Shown here: positions 1 to 10,382 of the stretch, one piece after another
Numbering within the stretch: the stretch's first letter is position 1
Layout: every line of letters begins with the position of its first letter
From: Microglena sp. YARC
Taxonomy: Eukaryota; Chlorophyta; Chlorophyceae; Chlamydomonadales; Chlamydomonadaceae
Reading direction: 5' to 3'
DNA length: 64,000 bases
NCBI GenBank assembly: GCA_022414725.1
Contig: CM039462.1
Location: forward strand, 129,587,113-129,651,112
Notes under the pieces: model-generated
The model's input: the letters and a program-made list of their open reading frames with translations, nothing else
Databases searched by the model: none
Told to the model about the DNA's origin: nothing
Program-made: the position numbers and the translations under genes

Positions 1-986
1 AAGGAGTGATGCAGAGAGGGACGGGCCATACTTTGCAGCAGTATATGAAGGTCCACCACCACCACCCTCACACCACAACAGGGTCGAGGAGTGATGCAGA
101 GAGGGACGGGCCATACTTTGCAGCAGCATATGAAGGTCCACCACCACCACCCTCACACCACAACAGGGTCAAGGAGTGATGCAGAGAAGGACGGGCATAC
201 TTTGCAGCGGCTTATGAAGGTCCACCACCACCACCACCCTCCCACCACAACCACCATAACCGTCACCCTCCCACCACCCTTCCACCACCACCATCACCCT
301 CAACCAGAACCTCAAACCACCCTCACACCACCACCCTCCCACCCTCCCACCACTCTCCCACCACCACCCTCCCGCCATCACCCTCCTACCACCCTCACAC
401 CACCACCACCCTCAACCACAACAGGGTCAAGGAGTGATGCAGAGAGGGACGGGCCATACTTTGCAGCAGTATATGAAGATCCACCACCACCACCCTCACC
501 ACCACCACCCTCAACCACAACAGGGTCAAGGAGTGATGCAGAGAGGGACGGGCCATACTTTGCAGCAGTATATGAAGATCCACCACCACCACCCTCACAC
601 CACCACCCTCACACCACCACCACCCTCAACCACAACAGGGTCAAGGAGTGATGCAGAGAGGGACAGGCCATACTTTGCAGCAGTATATGAAGATCCACCA
701 CCACCCTCACACCACAGCAGGGTCAAGGAGTGATGCAGAGAGGGACGGGCCATACTTTGCAGCAGTATATGAAGATCCACCACCACCACCCTCACACCAC
801 CACCCTCACACCACCACCACCCTCACACCACAACAGGGTCAAGGAGTGATGCAGAGAGGGACAGGCCATACTTTGCAGCAGTATATGAAGATCCACCACC
901 ACCACCCTCACACCACCACCCTCACACCACCACCACCCTCACACCACCACCACCCTCACACCACCACCACCCTCACACCACAACAG
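1..986 (+). repeat. Acceptor-side exon-copy array with CCA expansion
   Basis: About eight degenerate copies of the junction and start of the next exon, each running from acaacag|GGTCAAGGAGTGATG through a stretch encoding DGPYFAA(V/A)YEDPPPP. They are separated by expanded CCACCA/CCCTCACA repeats. Copies begin near 80, 165, 420, 522, 627, 717 and 836, and the last one leads into the exon at 987. Copies keep the AG and stay open in the coding frame, so any could serve as a skipped or included exon. Confidence 0.75.
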
Positions 987-1084
987 GGTCAAGGAGTGAT
1001 GCAGAGAAGGACGGGCCATACTTTGCAGCGGCTTATGAAGATCCACCTCCCCCTCAGCAAGAACCACCACCTACGTTCGGCAAG
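987..1084 (+). CDS. Gene 1, internal exon (Pro-rich, PPxY-like)
   Basis: First exon of this gene that can be placed; the 5' end lies left of the window. It runs from an acaacag acceptor to AAG|gtgcgt. The frame that joins the next exon reads SRSDAEKDGPYFAAAYED, then a Pro/Gln stretch ending PPPTFGK. Acidic, aromatic and proline-rich segments suggest a disordered linker with YEDPPPP and PPPT motifs. An acceptor at the tttgcag near 1028 is an alternative start. The exon is preceded by about eight copies of itself and followed by copies of its 3' end. Family not recognised; the exon call rests on good splice sites and phase agreement with 3507-3605. Confidence 0.55.
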
Positions 1085-2425
1085 GTGCGTGGGAACACAC
1101 ACACATGGATACACACACGCACACACACACCACAAACACCGCAAACAAACACAAACACACATACACCACAAATGAAGGCCAATGAAGAACCACCACCAAC
1201 TTCCGGCAAAGTGTGTCGGAACACACACACATGGCACAAGCCAAATACACACACTCTCACACACCACAAACACCGCAAACAAAGACAAACACACATACAC
1301 CACAAATGAAGGCCAATTAAGAACCACCACCAACTTCCGGCAAAGTGTGTCGGAACACACACACATGGCACAAGCCAAATACACACACTCTCACACACCA
1401 CAAACACCGCAAACAAACACAAACACACATACACCACAAATGAAGGCATATGAAGAACCACCACCAACTTTCGGCAATGTGTGTCGGAACACACACACAC
1501 ACACATGGATACACAAACGCAAACACACACACCGCCAACACACACACAGACACACCACAAATGAAGGTGTCTGAAGAACTACAACCACCCCAGCAAGAAC
1601 CACCACCAACTGATGGCAAGGTGCGTCGGAACACACACAATGACACACACCGCATACACCGCACACTCAATACTGACACACACCACATACACGCACACAC
1701 CACACACACACAGACACACGCAGCGCACACACTCCACACACAAACATGCACCACACACACTCAGCACACAAACAATAAGACACACACCACACATGAAGGC
1801 ATATGAAGATCCCCCTCCCCCTCAGCAAGACCACCAACTACTTTCGACTAGGTGCGTCGTTACACACACACATGGATACACACACGTTGATTCACGCAAA
1901 AACACTGACATGGATACATAACCGCATACACACCACAAGCACAAACACACACACACACATGGATACATAACCGCATACACACCACAAAACACACACACAC
2001 ACACGCACACATGGATACATAACCGCATGCACACCACAAACACACACACACACACGCACACATGGATACATAACCGCATACACACCACAAACACACACAC
2101 ACACACGCACACATGGATACATAACCGCATACACACCACAAACACACACACACACACACGCACACATGGATACATAACCGCATACACACCACAAACACAA
2201 ACACACACACGCCACCCGTACAGCACGCACACAAATGCACATCGCAAATGAAGGGGCATGAAGAACCACCACCACCATAGCAAGAACCACCACCAACGTT
2301 CGGCAAGGTGAGTCGGAACACACACACACGCAGCACACACAAACACACACACCACAAACACGCACACACAGCACACGCAGCACACACAAACACACACACC
2401 ACAAACACACACAGACACCGCACAC
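1085..2425 (+). repeat. Intron 5' half: donor-side copies plus CA microsatellite
   Basis: Begins gtgcgt. Degenerate copies of the exon end (ATGAAGG..ATGAAGAACC, PPPTFG-like) plus a GGCAAnGTGnGT donor occur near 1171, 1305, 1437, 1559, 1793 and 2226, separated by (CA)n. From about 1905 to 2210 an internal unit with tggatacataaccgcat is repeated six times. No independent gene is visible. Confidence 0.7.
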
Positions 2426-3040
2426 ACATTACCAACTTGTGGCAAGGTGTGTTGGAACACACACACACCACAAACACACACAGACACCGCACACACATTA
2501 CCAACTTTTGGCAAGGTGTGTTGGAACACACACACACCACAAACACACACAGACACCGCACACACATTACCAACTTTTGGCAAGGTGTGTTGGAACACAC
2601 ACACACCACAAACACACACAGACACCGCACACACATTACCAACTTTTGGCAAGGTGTGTTGGAACACACACACACCACAAACACACACAGACACCGCACA
2701 CACATTACCAACTTTTGGCAAGGTGTGTTGGAACACACACACACCACAAACACACACAGACACCGCACACACATTACCAACTTTTGGCAAGGTGTGTTGG
2801 AACACACACACACCACAAACATACACACACTGACTCACACACTTCCAACTTTTGGCAAGGTGTGTTGGAACACACACACACACCACAAACATGCACACAC
2901 TGACTCAAACACTTCCAACTTTTGGCAAGGTGTGTTGGAACACACACACACCACAAACATACACACACTGACTCACACACTTCCAACTTTTGGCAAGGTG
3001 CGTCAGAACTCACACACACTGACACAAACACACTCACCAC
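2426..3040 (+). repeat. 69-bp tandem array carrying a splice donor
   Basis: About nine units, the first ones exactly 69 bp apart. Each holds ccaacttttggcaaggtgtg, which is the end of the exon at 1084 (ccTACGTTCGGCAAG|gtgcgt) in diverged form, followed by CA repeats. The array therefore repeats a donor site. Confidence 0.75.
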
Positions 3041-3065
3041 ATACATGCAGGCATTCCTTGACTAT

Positions 3066-3163
3066 CAGCCTGTCTGACTGCCCGCTTGTTTGTCTGCTTG
3101 CTTGCTTGCTTGCTTGTTTGCTTGCTTGCCCACCTGCCCGTTTGCTTGCTTGCCTGAGTGCCA

Positions 3164-3232
<69 letters not shown>

Positions 3233-3400
3233 ATTGTTTGCTTGCTTGCTTGCCTGTCTGCCTGTTTGCTTGCTTGCTTGCTTGTTTGCTTGCTTGCTTG
3301 CTTGCTTATCAGCCTGTCTGCCTGCCTGCTTGATTGTCAGCCTGCCAGCATGTTTGTCTGCTTGCTTACTTGTTTGTTTGCTTGCTTGCCCACACTTGTC
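3066..3400 (+). repeat. (CTTG)n / (TTGC)n microsatellite
   Basis: Imperfect CTTG tetranucleotide repeat with TGCC and TGTT variants, about 330 bp. It produces Leu/Ala/Cys-rich translations in several frames that are not genes. It lies inside the intron before the exon at 3507. Confidence 0.9.
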
Positions 3401-3506
3401 AATCTCAGCAGCCTCAATATAAGTCTGTCGGTTACCCCCACCACTACCATTATCACCCCACACACACACTCACACACACACTCCCACCCCCGTGCCCCAC
3501 CTGCAG

Positions 3507-3605
3507 TTTGCCGCAAGCTTCCGATCTGGCAGCATGAAATTCGGGACCAGCATAATGAGTGCAGCCCAGAAGGCTGGAGCTGGCATACAGGCTGGCGTTA
3601 ACCAA
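3507..3605 (+). CDS. Gene 1, internal exon (amphipathic, small-residue rich)
   Basis: Ninety-nine bases, 33 codons, between gccccacctgcag and CAA|gtgagt, phase 0 at both ends. It encodes FAASFRSGSMKFGTSIM then SAAQKAGAGIQAGVNQ, an Ala/Gly/Ser-rich stretch that could form an amphipathic helix. The exon is non-repetitive and its phase fits both neighbours. Two further near-copies of its 3' part plus donor follow at once, which shows that the exon boundary was the duplicated unit. Function unknown. Confidence 0.7.
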
Positions 3606-3796
3606 GTGAGTTCCTAGATAATTCGGGACCAGCATGAAATTCGGGGCCAGCATAATGAGTGCAGCCCAGAAGGCTGGAGCTGGCATACAGGCTGGCCTTA
3701 ACCAAGTGAGTGCCTAGATAATTCGGGTCCAGCATGAAATTCGGGGCCAGCATAATGAGCTGGCATACAGGCTGGCGTTAACCAAGTGAGTACCTA
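3606..3796 (+). repeat. Two donor-side copies of the preceding exon
   Basis: Copies of the exon core (AGCATGAAATTCGGG .. GGCGTTAACCAA|gtgagt) at about 3632-3704 and 3733-3785, each ending in the same gtgagtnccta donor context. A fourth remnant, ttaaccaagtgagtacc, sits at 4321. The second copy carries an internal deletion. Confidence 0.8.
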
Positions 3797-3934
3797 TTGT
3801 AGTGCTGTGGTTGAGAGTGGTGGTGGTGGTGGGAGGGTGGTGGTGGTGGATCTTCATACTAAAGGGTGGTGGTGGTGGTGGTGGGAGGCTGGGGTGGTGG
3901 GAGGCTGGGTTATGTGTGCCCTCAACACATGGAC

Positions 3935-4136
3935 TTTGGCTCAGACAAAAGTAATGATAATGCCTGGCGGGGCGTGGTTTAAGGGAGCCCCGTCTTACAG
4001 CGGTAGGGAACGGGCTGCTACTTTACCTGGACAAAGCTACCATGGCGGTTGACAGCGACCGCGTACACTAAGGCGCACCTGTGGGGATTCGAACCCGGCA
4101 CCTTCGTTCAAGGAGCTCTACCATTGAGCCATTTGT
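3935..4136 (-). mobile_element. tRNA-derived SINE, minus orientation
   Basis: Reads on the minus strand as a tRNA-like head followed by a body that ends near ggagttatcatta. The head has an A-box-like TGGCTCAATGGTAGAGC near 4130 and the B box GGGTTCGAATCCC near 4095. The body matches 5068-5210 on the plus strand along its length (cgctgtcaaccnccatgg, ccaggtaaagtagcagcccg, taataccacgccc). A second partial head lies at 4205-4262. The two orientations inside one intron fit mobility. No target-site duplication was recognised. Confidence 0.6.
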
Positions 4137-4399
4137 CAAAACGGGGATTAGCTTGTCTGCAAATATAAGTAGAGAACGGAAACTAATATTAGTGTTTGAA
4201 GGTACCTGGCATCTTTGTCGTTCAAGGAGCTCAGCCATTGAGCCATTCGTTGAACGGGGATGCCATTGTACACATTATTGGAAATGACATTGTAGCTACC
4301 GACATGTCACCAGCCATTCGTTAACCAAGTGAGTACCTACGGTAGTGCTGTGTACAGCCTGCATCCTGTACGGCTTTACCTGCTGTAGTGCTGCTGTAC

Positions 4400-5015
4400 T
4401 ACATGTGTATTTTGCCAAGTTAGTACCCTCTGTAGTGATCCTTGTTTCAACGGCTCAATGGTCTTTTGCCAAGTTTTGCCAAGTTTTTTTTGCCAAGTTT
4501 TTTGCCGAGTTAGTACCCTCTGTAGTGATCCTTGTTTCGACGGCTCAATGGTTTTTTGCCAAGTTTTGCCAAGTTTTTTGCCAAGTTAGTACCCTCTGTA
4601 GTGATCCTTGTTTCGACGGCTCAATGGTTTTTTGCCAAGTTTTGCCAAGTTTTTTTTGCCAAGTTTTTTGCCAAGTTAGTACCCTCCGTAGTGATCCTTG
4701 TTTCGACGGCTCAATGGTTTTTTGCCAAGTTTTTTGCCAAGTTAGTACCCTCTGTTGTGATCCTTGTTTCGACGGCTCAATGGTTTTTTGCCAAGTTTTT
4801 TGCCAAGTTTTTTGCCAAGTTAGTACCCTCTGTAGTGATCCTTGTTTCGACGGCTCAATAGTATTTTGCCAAGTTTTGCCAAGTTTTTTTTGCCAAGTTT
4901 TTTGCCAAGTTAGTACCCTCTGTAGTGATCCTTGTTTCGACGGCTCAATGGTTTTTTGCCAAGTTTTGCCAAGTTTTTTGCCAAGTTAGTACCCTCTGTA
5001 GTGATCCTTGTTTCG
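4400..5015 (+). repeat. Tandem array joined to the SINE head
   Basis: About seven units of variable length (100-140 bp), each with agttagtaccctctgtagtg, atccttgtttcgacggctca and several tttttgccaag runs. Each unit ends in ggctcaatgg, the same bases that start the SINE head at 5017. The last unit runs directly into the full SINE, so the array seems to have grown from the SINE 5' flank. Confidence 0.75.
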
Positions 5016-5210
5016 GCGGCTCAATGGTTGAGCTCCTTGTACGAAGAAGGTGCCGGGTTCGAAGCCCCATGGGTGCGCTTTAGTGTTTGCGGTCGCTGTC
5101 AACCACCATGGTAGCACTGTCCAGGTAAAGTAGCAGCCCGCCCCCTACCGCCGGAAGACGGGGCTCCCTTAATACCACGCCCCACCAGGAGTTATCATTA
5201 CCTTTGTTTG
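5016..5210 (+). mobile_element. tRNA-derived SINE, plus orientation
   Basis: Head with A-box-like cggctcaatggttgagc (5017-5033) and B box gggttcgaagccc (5054-5066), the layout of an internal RNA polymerase III promoter. A body of about 140 bp ends in ggagttatcatta. The body is shared with minus copies at 3935-4136 and 5490-5695, and with fragments at 31848-31915 and about 32325-32375. Length and structure fit a SINE; the 3' tail is not A-rich. Confidence 0.65.
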
Positions 5211-5489
5211 CAAACACTGTTAGTGGAATGAATGAAGCAGACCTGGAGTTGCATGTGTGGGGAATCAGACTCAATGTACTGCGACAATACTGGATCATTG
5301 AACACCGACCCCCTCCCCCCCCCACACACACACACCAAGACCAACCCACACCAGCCCACCAGGCGTTATCATCACCTTCTGTAGTGCCCCTGTCACAGTG
5401 GACAGGGCTTTATTTAGCAACAAGTAGCACCCTAAATAGTAGCACTTGTGCTACAAGTTTTACCCTAAACCCATAAAGTAGCACCCTAA

Positions 5490-5695
5490 AAATAATGATA
5501 ACGCCTGGTGGGGCGTGTTGTTAAGGGAGCCCGTCGTACGCGGTTGGGGAGCGGTCTCCTACCTCAACTGGACAAGCTATCATCGCGGTTGACAACGACC
5601 TGCAACGCCAAGAGCGACCGAAAGGGGAGTCGAACCCCCGACTCTTTATCCTCAAGCGATCTGGTCTACCACTAGACCATTGTATGTCACTGAAA
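5490..5695 (-). mobile_element. SINE copy with a different tRNA-like head
   Basis: Plus-strand 5494-5600 matches the reverse complement of the SINE body (aatgataacgcctggtgggg, ttaagggagccc, cgcggttgacaacgacc). The head after it, on the minus strand from about 5694 to 5612, is a different tRNA-like sequence with TGGTCTAGTGGTAGACC (A box and D arm) and GGGGGTTCGACTCCCC (B box and T arm). So the same body occurs with two heads. Confidence 0.55.
5612..5694 (-). other. tRNA-like sequence, probably SINE head
   Basis: The D arm GGTCT/AGACC and the T arm GGGGG TTCGACT CCCCT fold well. The anticodon arm pairs only 3 bp (ATC GCTTGAG GAT, nominal anticodon TTG) and the acceptor stem barely pairs. It is fused to the SINE body, so a working tRNA gene is unlikely. 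Confidence 0.45.
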
Positions 5696-5744
5696 GGGGC
5701 TTAGCACCCTAAACAGTAGCACTTGAATTGGATGAAAGCATATA

Positions 5745-6186
5745 TCTGCAAACCCTAAACCCTGAACCCTAAACCCTATGCAGGTGAAAGAGTCAGCTGA
5801 TGCCAAAATGACTCCCGAGGTGAAAGCTTATCTCCGCAAACCCTAAACCCTAAACCCTGAACCCTAAACCCTATGCAGGTGAAAGAGTCGGCTGATGCAT
5901 ATATGACCCCCGAGATGAAAGCTTATATCTGCAAAACCTAAACCCTGAATCCCAAACCCTGTGCAGGTGAAAGAGTCGGCTGATGCCAAAATGACTCCCG
6001 AGGTGAAAGCTTATCTCCGCAAACCCTAAACCCTGAACCCTAAACCCTATGCAGGTGAAAGAGTTGGCTGATGCCAAGATGACTCCCAAGGTAAAAGCCT
6101 ATCTCAACAAACCCTAAACCCTGAACCCTGAACCCTAGACCCTATGCAGGTGAAAGAGACAGCTGATGTATAAATGACTCCCGAGG
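5745..6186 (+). repeat. Acceptor-side array with telomere-type CCCTAAA motifs, part 1
   Basis: Five units of about 85-95 bp. Each has several aaaccctaaaccctga motifs, then ctatgcag|GTGAAAGAG(T/A)CnGCTGATGC, the acceptor and first codons of the exon at 8255 (VKETADAKMTPEMK). Units stay near-coding up to the codons for TPE(V/M)K. The array is interrupted by an insertion and resumes at 7526. Confidence 0.8.
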
Positions 6187-7525
6187 CGGGAGGGTGACAT
6201 ACAAAAAATATCTGGTACCCCCCCAGAAATGTTGGAAGAGTCAAAAAGGGGGGGGTACCCCACCCCACCAAATTTAGATAACACCTAGCCCATGTTGTGG
6301 CAAATCATCTCCTTTAGTACCCTGCATTTTCAAAACCCCAGGGAATGTTGTGGATTTTTTTAAACACGACCTGAACACGATTACATATTAATACAATATG
6401 CACCCTAGATAGCTCAATATTTTAGCTTCCTTATAGTTCCTTGCTTTCCTTCAACATCGTTTATAACTGACTTGCCTGGTATTGGCCTGTAACCTGCATG
6501 GGCTTGCTACATGAAACCCACCAAAAGGTCTAAATGTAGTGCCCACCTGAGACCACCATGATTATGGAAGATATTGTTAAGTTGGTTAGGCCCCTATCAG
6601 ACCTTCAACTTGCTCTGGTCCCCAAAAAGCACATCAGACAAGAAACTATAGTCGAGGCTGTCGAGGCTTCAACTTGCTCATCACAGCTGCTATGTGTGCC
6701 ACCTCGTAAGCCCCAATTGGGGGTACTTGAGCCACACCACTGTGCTTTTCCTTGTGGTGGGACTCCATTCCGTACTTCCATATGGTGGCTGAGCAGTGGG
6801 GGGCACACAAACGGGGTGTTGGTGCATGCCGCCTTATCATCCAAGTTGGCCTTCTGGCTGTACTTCTTGAAATACTTAGCCTTGCAGATTATGACTGCTT
6901 GCTGTCCCTTGTTGATGCTTAGGCCTGAGTACCCTTGCAGAACTTATTGTGCTGCTCGAACTGTTGCGACCCTGCGAAATCAGTTGCCGACCGAGCACAA
7001 AGAGGACATGTGCATCCGTCATCGTCGTCAGACAGCAGGCGGCTATCGCGCAGGTCGACATGCTGCCTCTTGGATGGACTTTCGTCGTGAATAGACTCCT
7101 CGATGGACCCATTCGACTTTGCAGTGCTAATTGATACATCCATGCCAAACCCAGACCAGGATAAGCAGCAGATCACCGGTACAGCAAGGTTTCAAACTTG
7201 AATTCGAACTCGAACTCGAAATTGAGCTTGAATTACATAGCAGGTGTCTGGAAAGTATGGAATTGGAACGCTTGCATTAAGACGAAGTCGTTGCACTTCT
7301 CCAGAGATGAAATGGAGCAGTCAGAAAAAAGTTAGGAAAAAGTTGGCAAGGGGCCGGAGGGGGGGGGGGGGGCGGGGGGGGGGGGAGGGTACCCCCCGAG
7401 AAGGTGCCCAGAATATCGCCGCACCCGGGGGTATCGATAGATCACGTGATCCTCTAATAGAAACCACTGCCCGATACCCCAACATGGGCCGCGCCGGACT
7501 TTCTATGGCTCCTGGCATCCTCCTG
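6187..7525. mobile_element. 1.34-kb insertion splitting the telomere-motif array
   Basis: The repeat array breaks after ATGACTCCCGAGG at 6186 and resumes with CCCGAGGTGAAAGC at 7526. The heptamer CCCGAGG (6180-6186 and 7526-7532) may be a target-site duplication. Termini are weakly inverted at best. Inside are G-rich gggtacccc tracts near both ends, a minus-strand zinc-finger pseudogene, and a TTCGAACTCGAA-type short repeat at 7195-7235. Element class undetermined. Confidence 0.45.
6605..7176 (-). pseudogene. Zinc-finger protein fragment, frameshifted
   Basis: On the minus strand the first open segment (7176-6919) contains SDDDDGCTCPLC and then FEQHNKFCKG, a C-x2-C ... H-x3-C zinc-finger pattern like small C2HC fingers. 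After a stop or possible splice site, a second segment reads KYFKKYSQKANLDDKAAC then TNTPFVC. A run of six C near 6808 then shifts the frame; in the next frame the text continues with a CPHC-like pair and ESHHKEKH, a second C2H2-type finger, ending at KPRQPRL stop. Two fingers broken by a frameshift inside an intronic insertion suggest a decayed transposon-borne or captured gene. Confidence 0.5.
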
Positions 7526-8254
7526 CCCGAGGTGAAAGCTTATCTATGCAAACCCAAATCCAAAACCCTAAACCCTGTGCAGGTGAAAGAGACGGCTGAT
7601 GCAAAAATGACTCCCGAGATGAAAACCTACCTCTGCAAACCCAAAACCCAAAACCGATACACCTGTGCAGGTGAAAGAGACAGCTGATGCAAAAATGACT
7701 CCCAAGATGAAAACCTATCTCTGCAACCCCAAAACCCTGAACCCTAAACCCCAAACCCCATGCAGGTGAAAGAGACAGCTGATGCCAAAATGACTCCCAA
7801 GATGAAAGCCTATCTATGCAACCCCAAAACCCTGAACCCTAAACCCCAAACCCTATGCAGTTGAAAGAGTCAGCTGATGCAAAAATAATTCCGGAGATGA
7901 AAACCTATCTCTGCAACCCCAAAACCCTGAACCCTGAACCCCAAACCCTATGCAGGTGAACGAGACAGCTGATGCCAAAATGACTTCCAAGATGAAAGCC
8001 TATCTATGCAAACCGCAAACCCTAAACCCTAAACCGATACACCTGTGCAGGTGAAAGAGACAGCTGATGCAAAAATGATTCCGGAGTTGAAAACCTATCT
8101 CTGCATACCTGAAAACCTGAGCCCAAAACCCTAAACCGGACCCCCCATGCAGGTGAAAGAGACAGCTGATGCAAAAATAATTCCGGAGATGAAAACCTAT
8201 CTCTGCAACCCCAAAACCCTGAACCCTAAACCCTGAACCCCAAACCCTATGCAG
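7526..8254 (+). repeat. Acceptor-side array with telomere-type motifs, part 2
   Basis: Eight more units (gcaggtgaaagaga or variants at about 7577, 7666, 7762, 7855, 7950, 8047, 8150 and 8251), each preceded by aaaccctgaaccctaaaccc. Some units have lost a perfect AG-GTGAAAG junction. The last copy is the real exon start. Confidence 0.8.
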
Positions 8255-8354
8255 GTGAAAGAGACAGCTGATGCCAAAATGACTCCTGAGATGAAGGCTA
8301 AGTTGGACCGTGCCAAGTTCTCCGCTACCTCCTTTGCTGATCGCATGTCGACAG
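8255..8354 (+). CDS. Gene 1, internal exon (VKETADAKM...)
   Basis: One hundred bases from ccctatgcag to ACAG|gtacgtg, starting in phase 0 and leaving one base of a split codon. It encodes VKETADAKMTPEMKAKLDRA then KFSATSFADRMST, a charged segment with heptad-like spacing that may be helical. The split G is completed by GC at 9884, giving Gly-Val, so the junction is exact. It is the only array copy that continues past TPEMK into unique coding sequence, which is why this copy is chosen. Confidence 0.75.
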
Positions 8355-9004
8355 GTACGTGAATCTGTGCCCACCCGCACATACGCACTCACAGACCCAC
8401 CACACAGACACACACACCACAAGCGCACATACCACAGACACACACACACATCTCCACCACCACTATCTACCTCCTTTGCTGATCGCATGTCGACAGGTAC
8501 GTGAATCTGTGCCCACCCGCACATACACACTCACAGACCCACCACACAGACACATACACCACAAACACACACACCACACGCTCACACACACACACACACT
8601 CAAACACTCACACACACACTCACACACACTCAAACACATACACATACACACACACAAACACCATACTCACACACAAATACCATACTCATACACATACACA
8701 TACACACACAAACACCACAAACACCCCACTAACACGCACACACACAAACACCACTAACACAAACATAAACGCACACAAACACACACACCACAAGCACACC
8801 ACAAACACGCACACACACAAACACCACTAACACACACAAACGCACACAAACACACCACAAACACGCACACACAAACACACACACCACATACACACCACAA
8901 AACACACATACCACAGACACACACACACACACATCTCCACCACCTTATCTACCTCCTTTGATGATCGAATGTCGACAAGTACGAGTTTGAATTTTGTGCC
9001 CCCC

Positions 9005-9035
<31 letters not shown>

Positions 9036-9720
9036 ACCACACACACACACACACACCACACACACCACACGCACACCACAAACACACATCTCCACCACCA
9101 CTGGCTACCTCCTTTGTTCAAATGTCGACAGGTACGTGTTGAATTTGTGCACACACACACACACACACACACATACACAAACACATACACACAAACACAC
9201 ATCTCCACCACCACCACCAAGCTCCCTTGCTGATCGAATGTCAGCAGGTATGTAAATCTGTGTTATCCCCACCACAAACACTCACACACAAACGCACACA
9301 AAAACCACACACCCACGCACACAAACGCACACAAAAACCACATACCCACGCACACAAACACCACAAAAACCACACACACACCACACACACACAAACACCA
9401 CAAAAACCTACCACACACACTCACACATCCCCCCCCCACACACACACACACACAAAAACACACACACACACCACGCACACCACTCACCACAAACACGCAC
9501 ACCACATACCACACACACCACATACCACAAACACCCATATCCACCACCATTACCACCATCACTAGCTACCCACCACACACACCACGAACACACACACATA
9601 CCACAAACACCCATTCCCACCACTAGCTACCCACATCAACCTCATCAAACAATTGAACAAGTTGAATCACCTCAACCACCTGAACTACCTCAACCACCTT
9701 AACCACCACCGTGTGCCCTC
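8355..9720 (+). repeat. Intron 5' part: donor-side copies and CA repeats
   Basis: Copies of tacctcctttgctgatcg + catgtcgacag|gtacgtg near 8468, 8950, 9104 and 9214, progressively diverged, separated by (CACA)n tracts. A poly-C run lies at 8999-9020. No other coding signal. Confidence 0.8.
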
Positions 9721-9790
9721 CACACAGGCGTCATGTTGATGAGCAGAGACATGACAGAGAAGATGCAGAAGAGTGAGAGCTTGTCCGGCC
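9721..9790 (+). repeat. Acceptor-side copy of the last exon
   Basis: ctccacacag|GCGTCATGTTGATGAGC and on through GAAGATGCAGAAG to GAGAGCTTGTC, a near-copy of 9874-9943 with conserved acceptor and frame. It then diverges. It could be an alternative acceptor. Confidence 0.75.
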
Positions 9791-9883
9791 TTGGTCACCT
9801 CATTAACCACCACTACCACTTAACACCTTCTACACTTCAACCACCGCAACCTCCGCAACCACCACCGTGTGCTCTCCACGCAG

Positions 9884-10320
9884 GCGTCATGTCGATGAGC
9901 AGAGACATGTCGGAGAAGATGCAGAAGAGCGAGAGCTTGTCTCGTGTGAGGAGCAGCAGTACTGCGGCCTTTAACAAGGTTTACGGCGACATGCGGCGTG
10001 TGGGTGATTCGGTGGTCACGCTGGTAGCTGAGAGGTCGGGACGATCTGGGAGCACTGGGGCTACAGGTGTTGGTGGTGGTGGTGGTGGTGCTTCCTATCC
10101 CGGTACTGGTGGTGCTGGTGCTGCCTACCCCAGTGGCGTCCCTCCTGCCAACTCTACCAACGAGCCTGGGTGGGCCCAACCCGGCCCACCCCCTCCAAGT
10201 TATGAGGCTTCCACTGGCTCACATGCTGCGGCTGGTCCGCCTCCCCCCAGCTATAACGCAGCCATTGGTATAAACAACCAGGGCGTGGCCATGGGGGTCC
10301 CTGTCCCATCTGCGCCCTAG
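9884..10320 (+). CDS. Gene 1, terminal exon (Gly/Pro-rich C-terminus)
   Basis: Starts after ctccacgcag and is open to TAG at 10318-10320; with the carried base it is 146 codons. The start encodes VMSMSRDMSEKMQKSESLSR, then a segment to VVTLVAERSG that is likely helical. A Gly-rich region and a Pro-rich tail follow, with two PPPPSY motifs (PPPPSYEA, PPPPSYNA), the PPxY-type class bound by WW domains. Unlike the neighbouring arrays it shows no internal tandem decay. The protein may be a membrane-peripheral or adaptor protein, but no family is recognised. The end of this exon is copied three times downstream. Confidence 0.75.
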
Positions 10321-10382
10321 GGGTTCACCCCACCACACACACACCACAAACACGCACGCACACACACACCACAAACACACAC

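Noticed and set aside
1822..2898. Cys/Val-rich 358-codon minus frame
   Set aside because: Reverse of (CA)n and the 69-bp donor array; no start context, no domain, and plus-strand exons explain the region.
5612..5694. Functional tRNA gene
   Set aside because: The D and T arms are good but the acceptor stem and anticodon arm fail, and it is fused to a SINE body.
6558..7094. 178-codon plus frame
   Set aside because: It runs opposite the zinc-finger fragment, whose CPLC and CPHC motifs are far more convincing.
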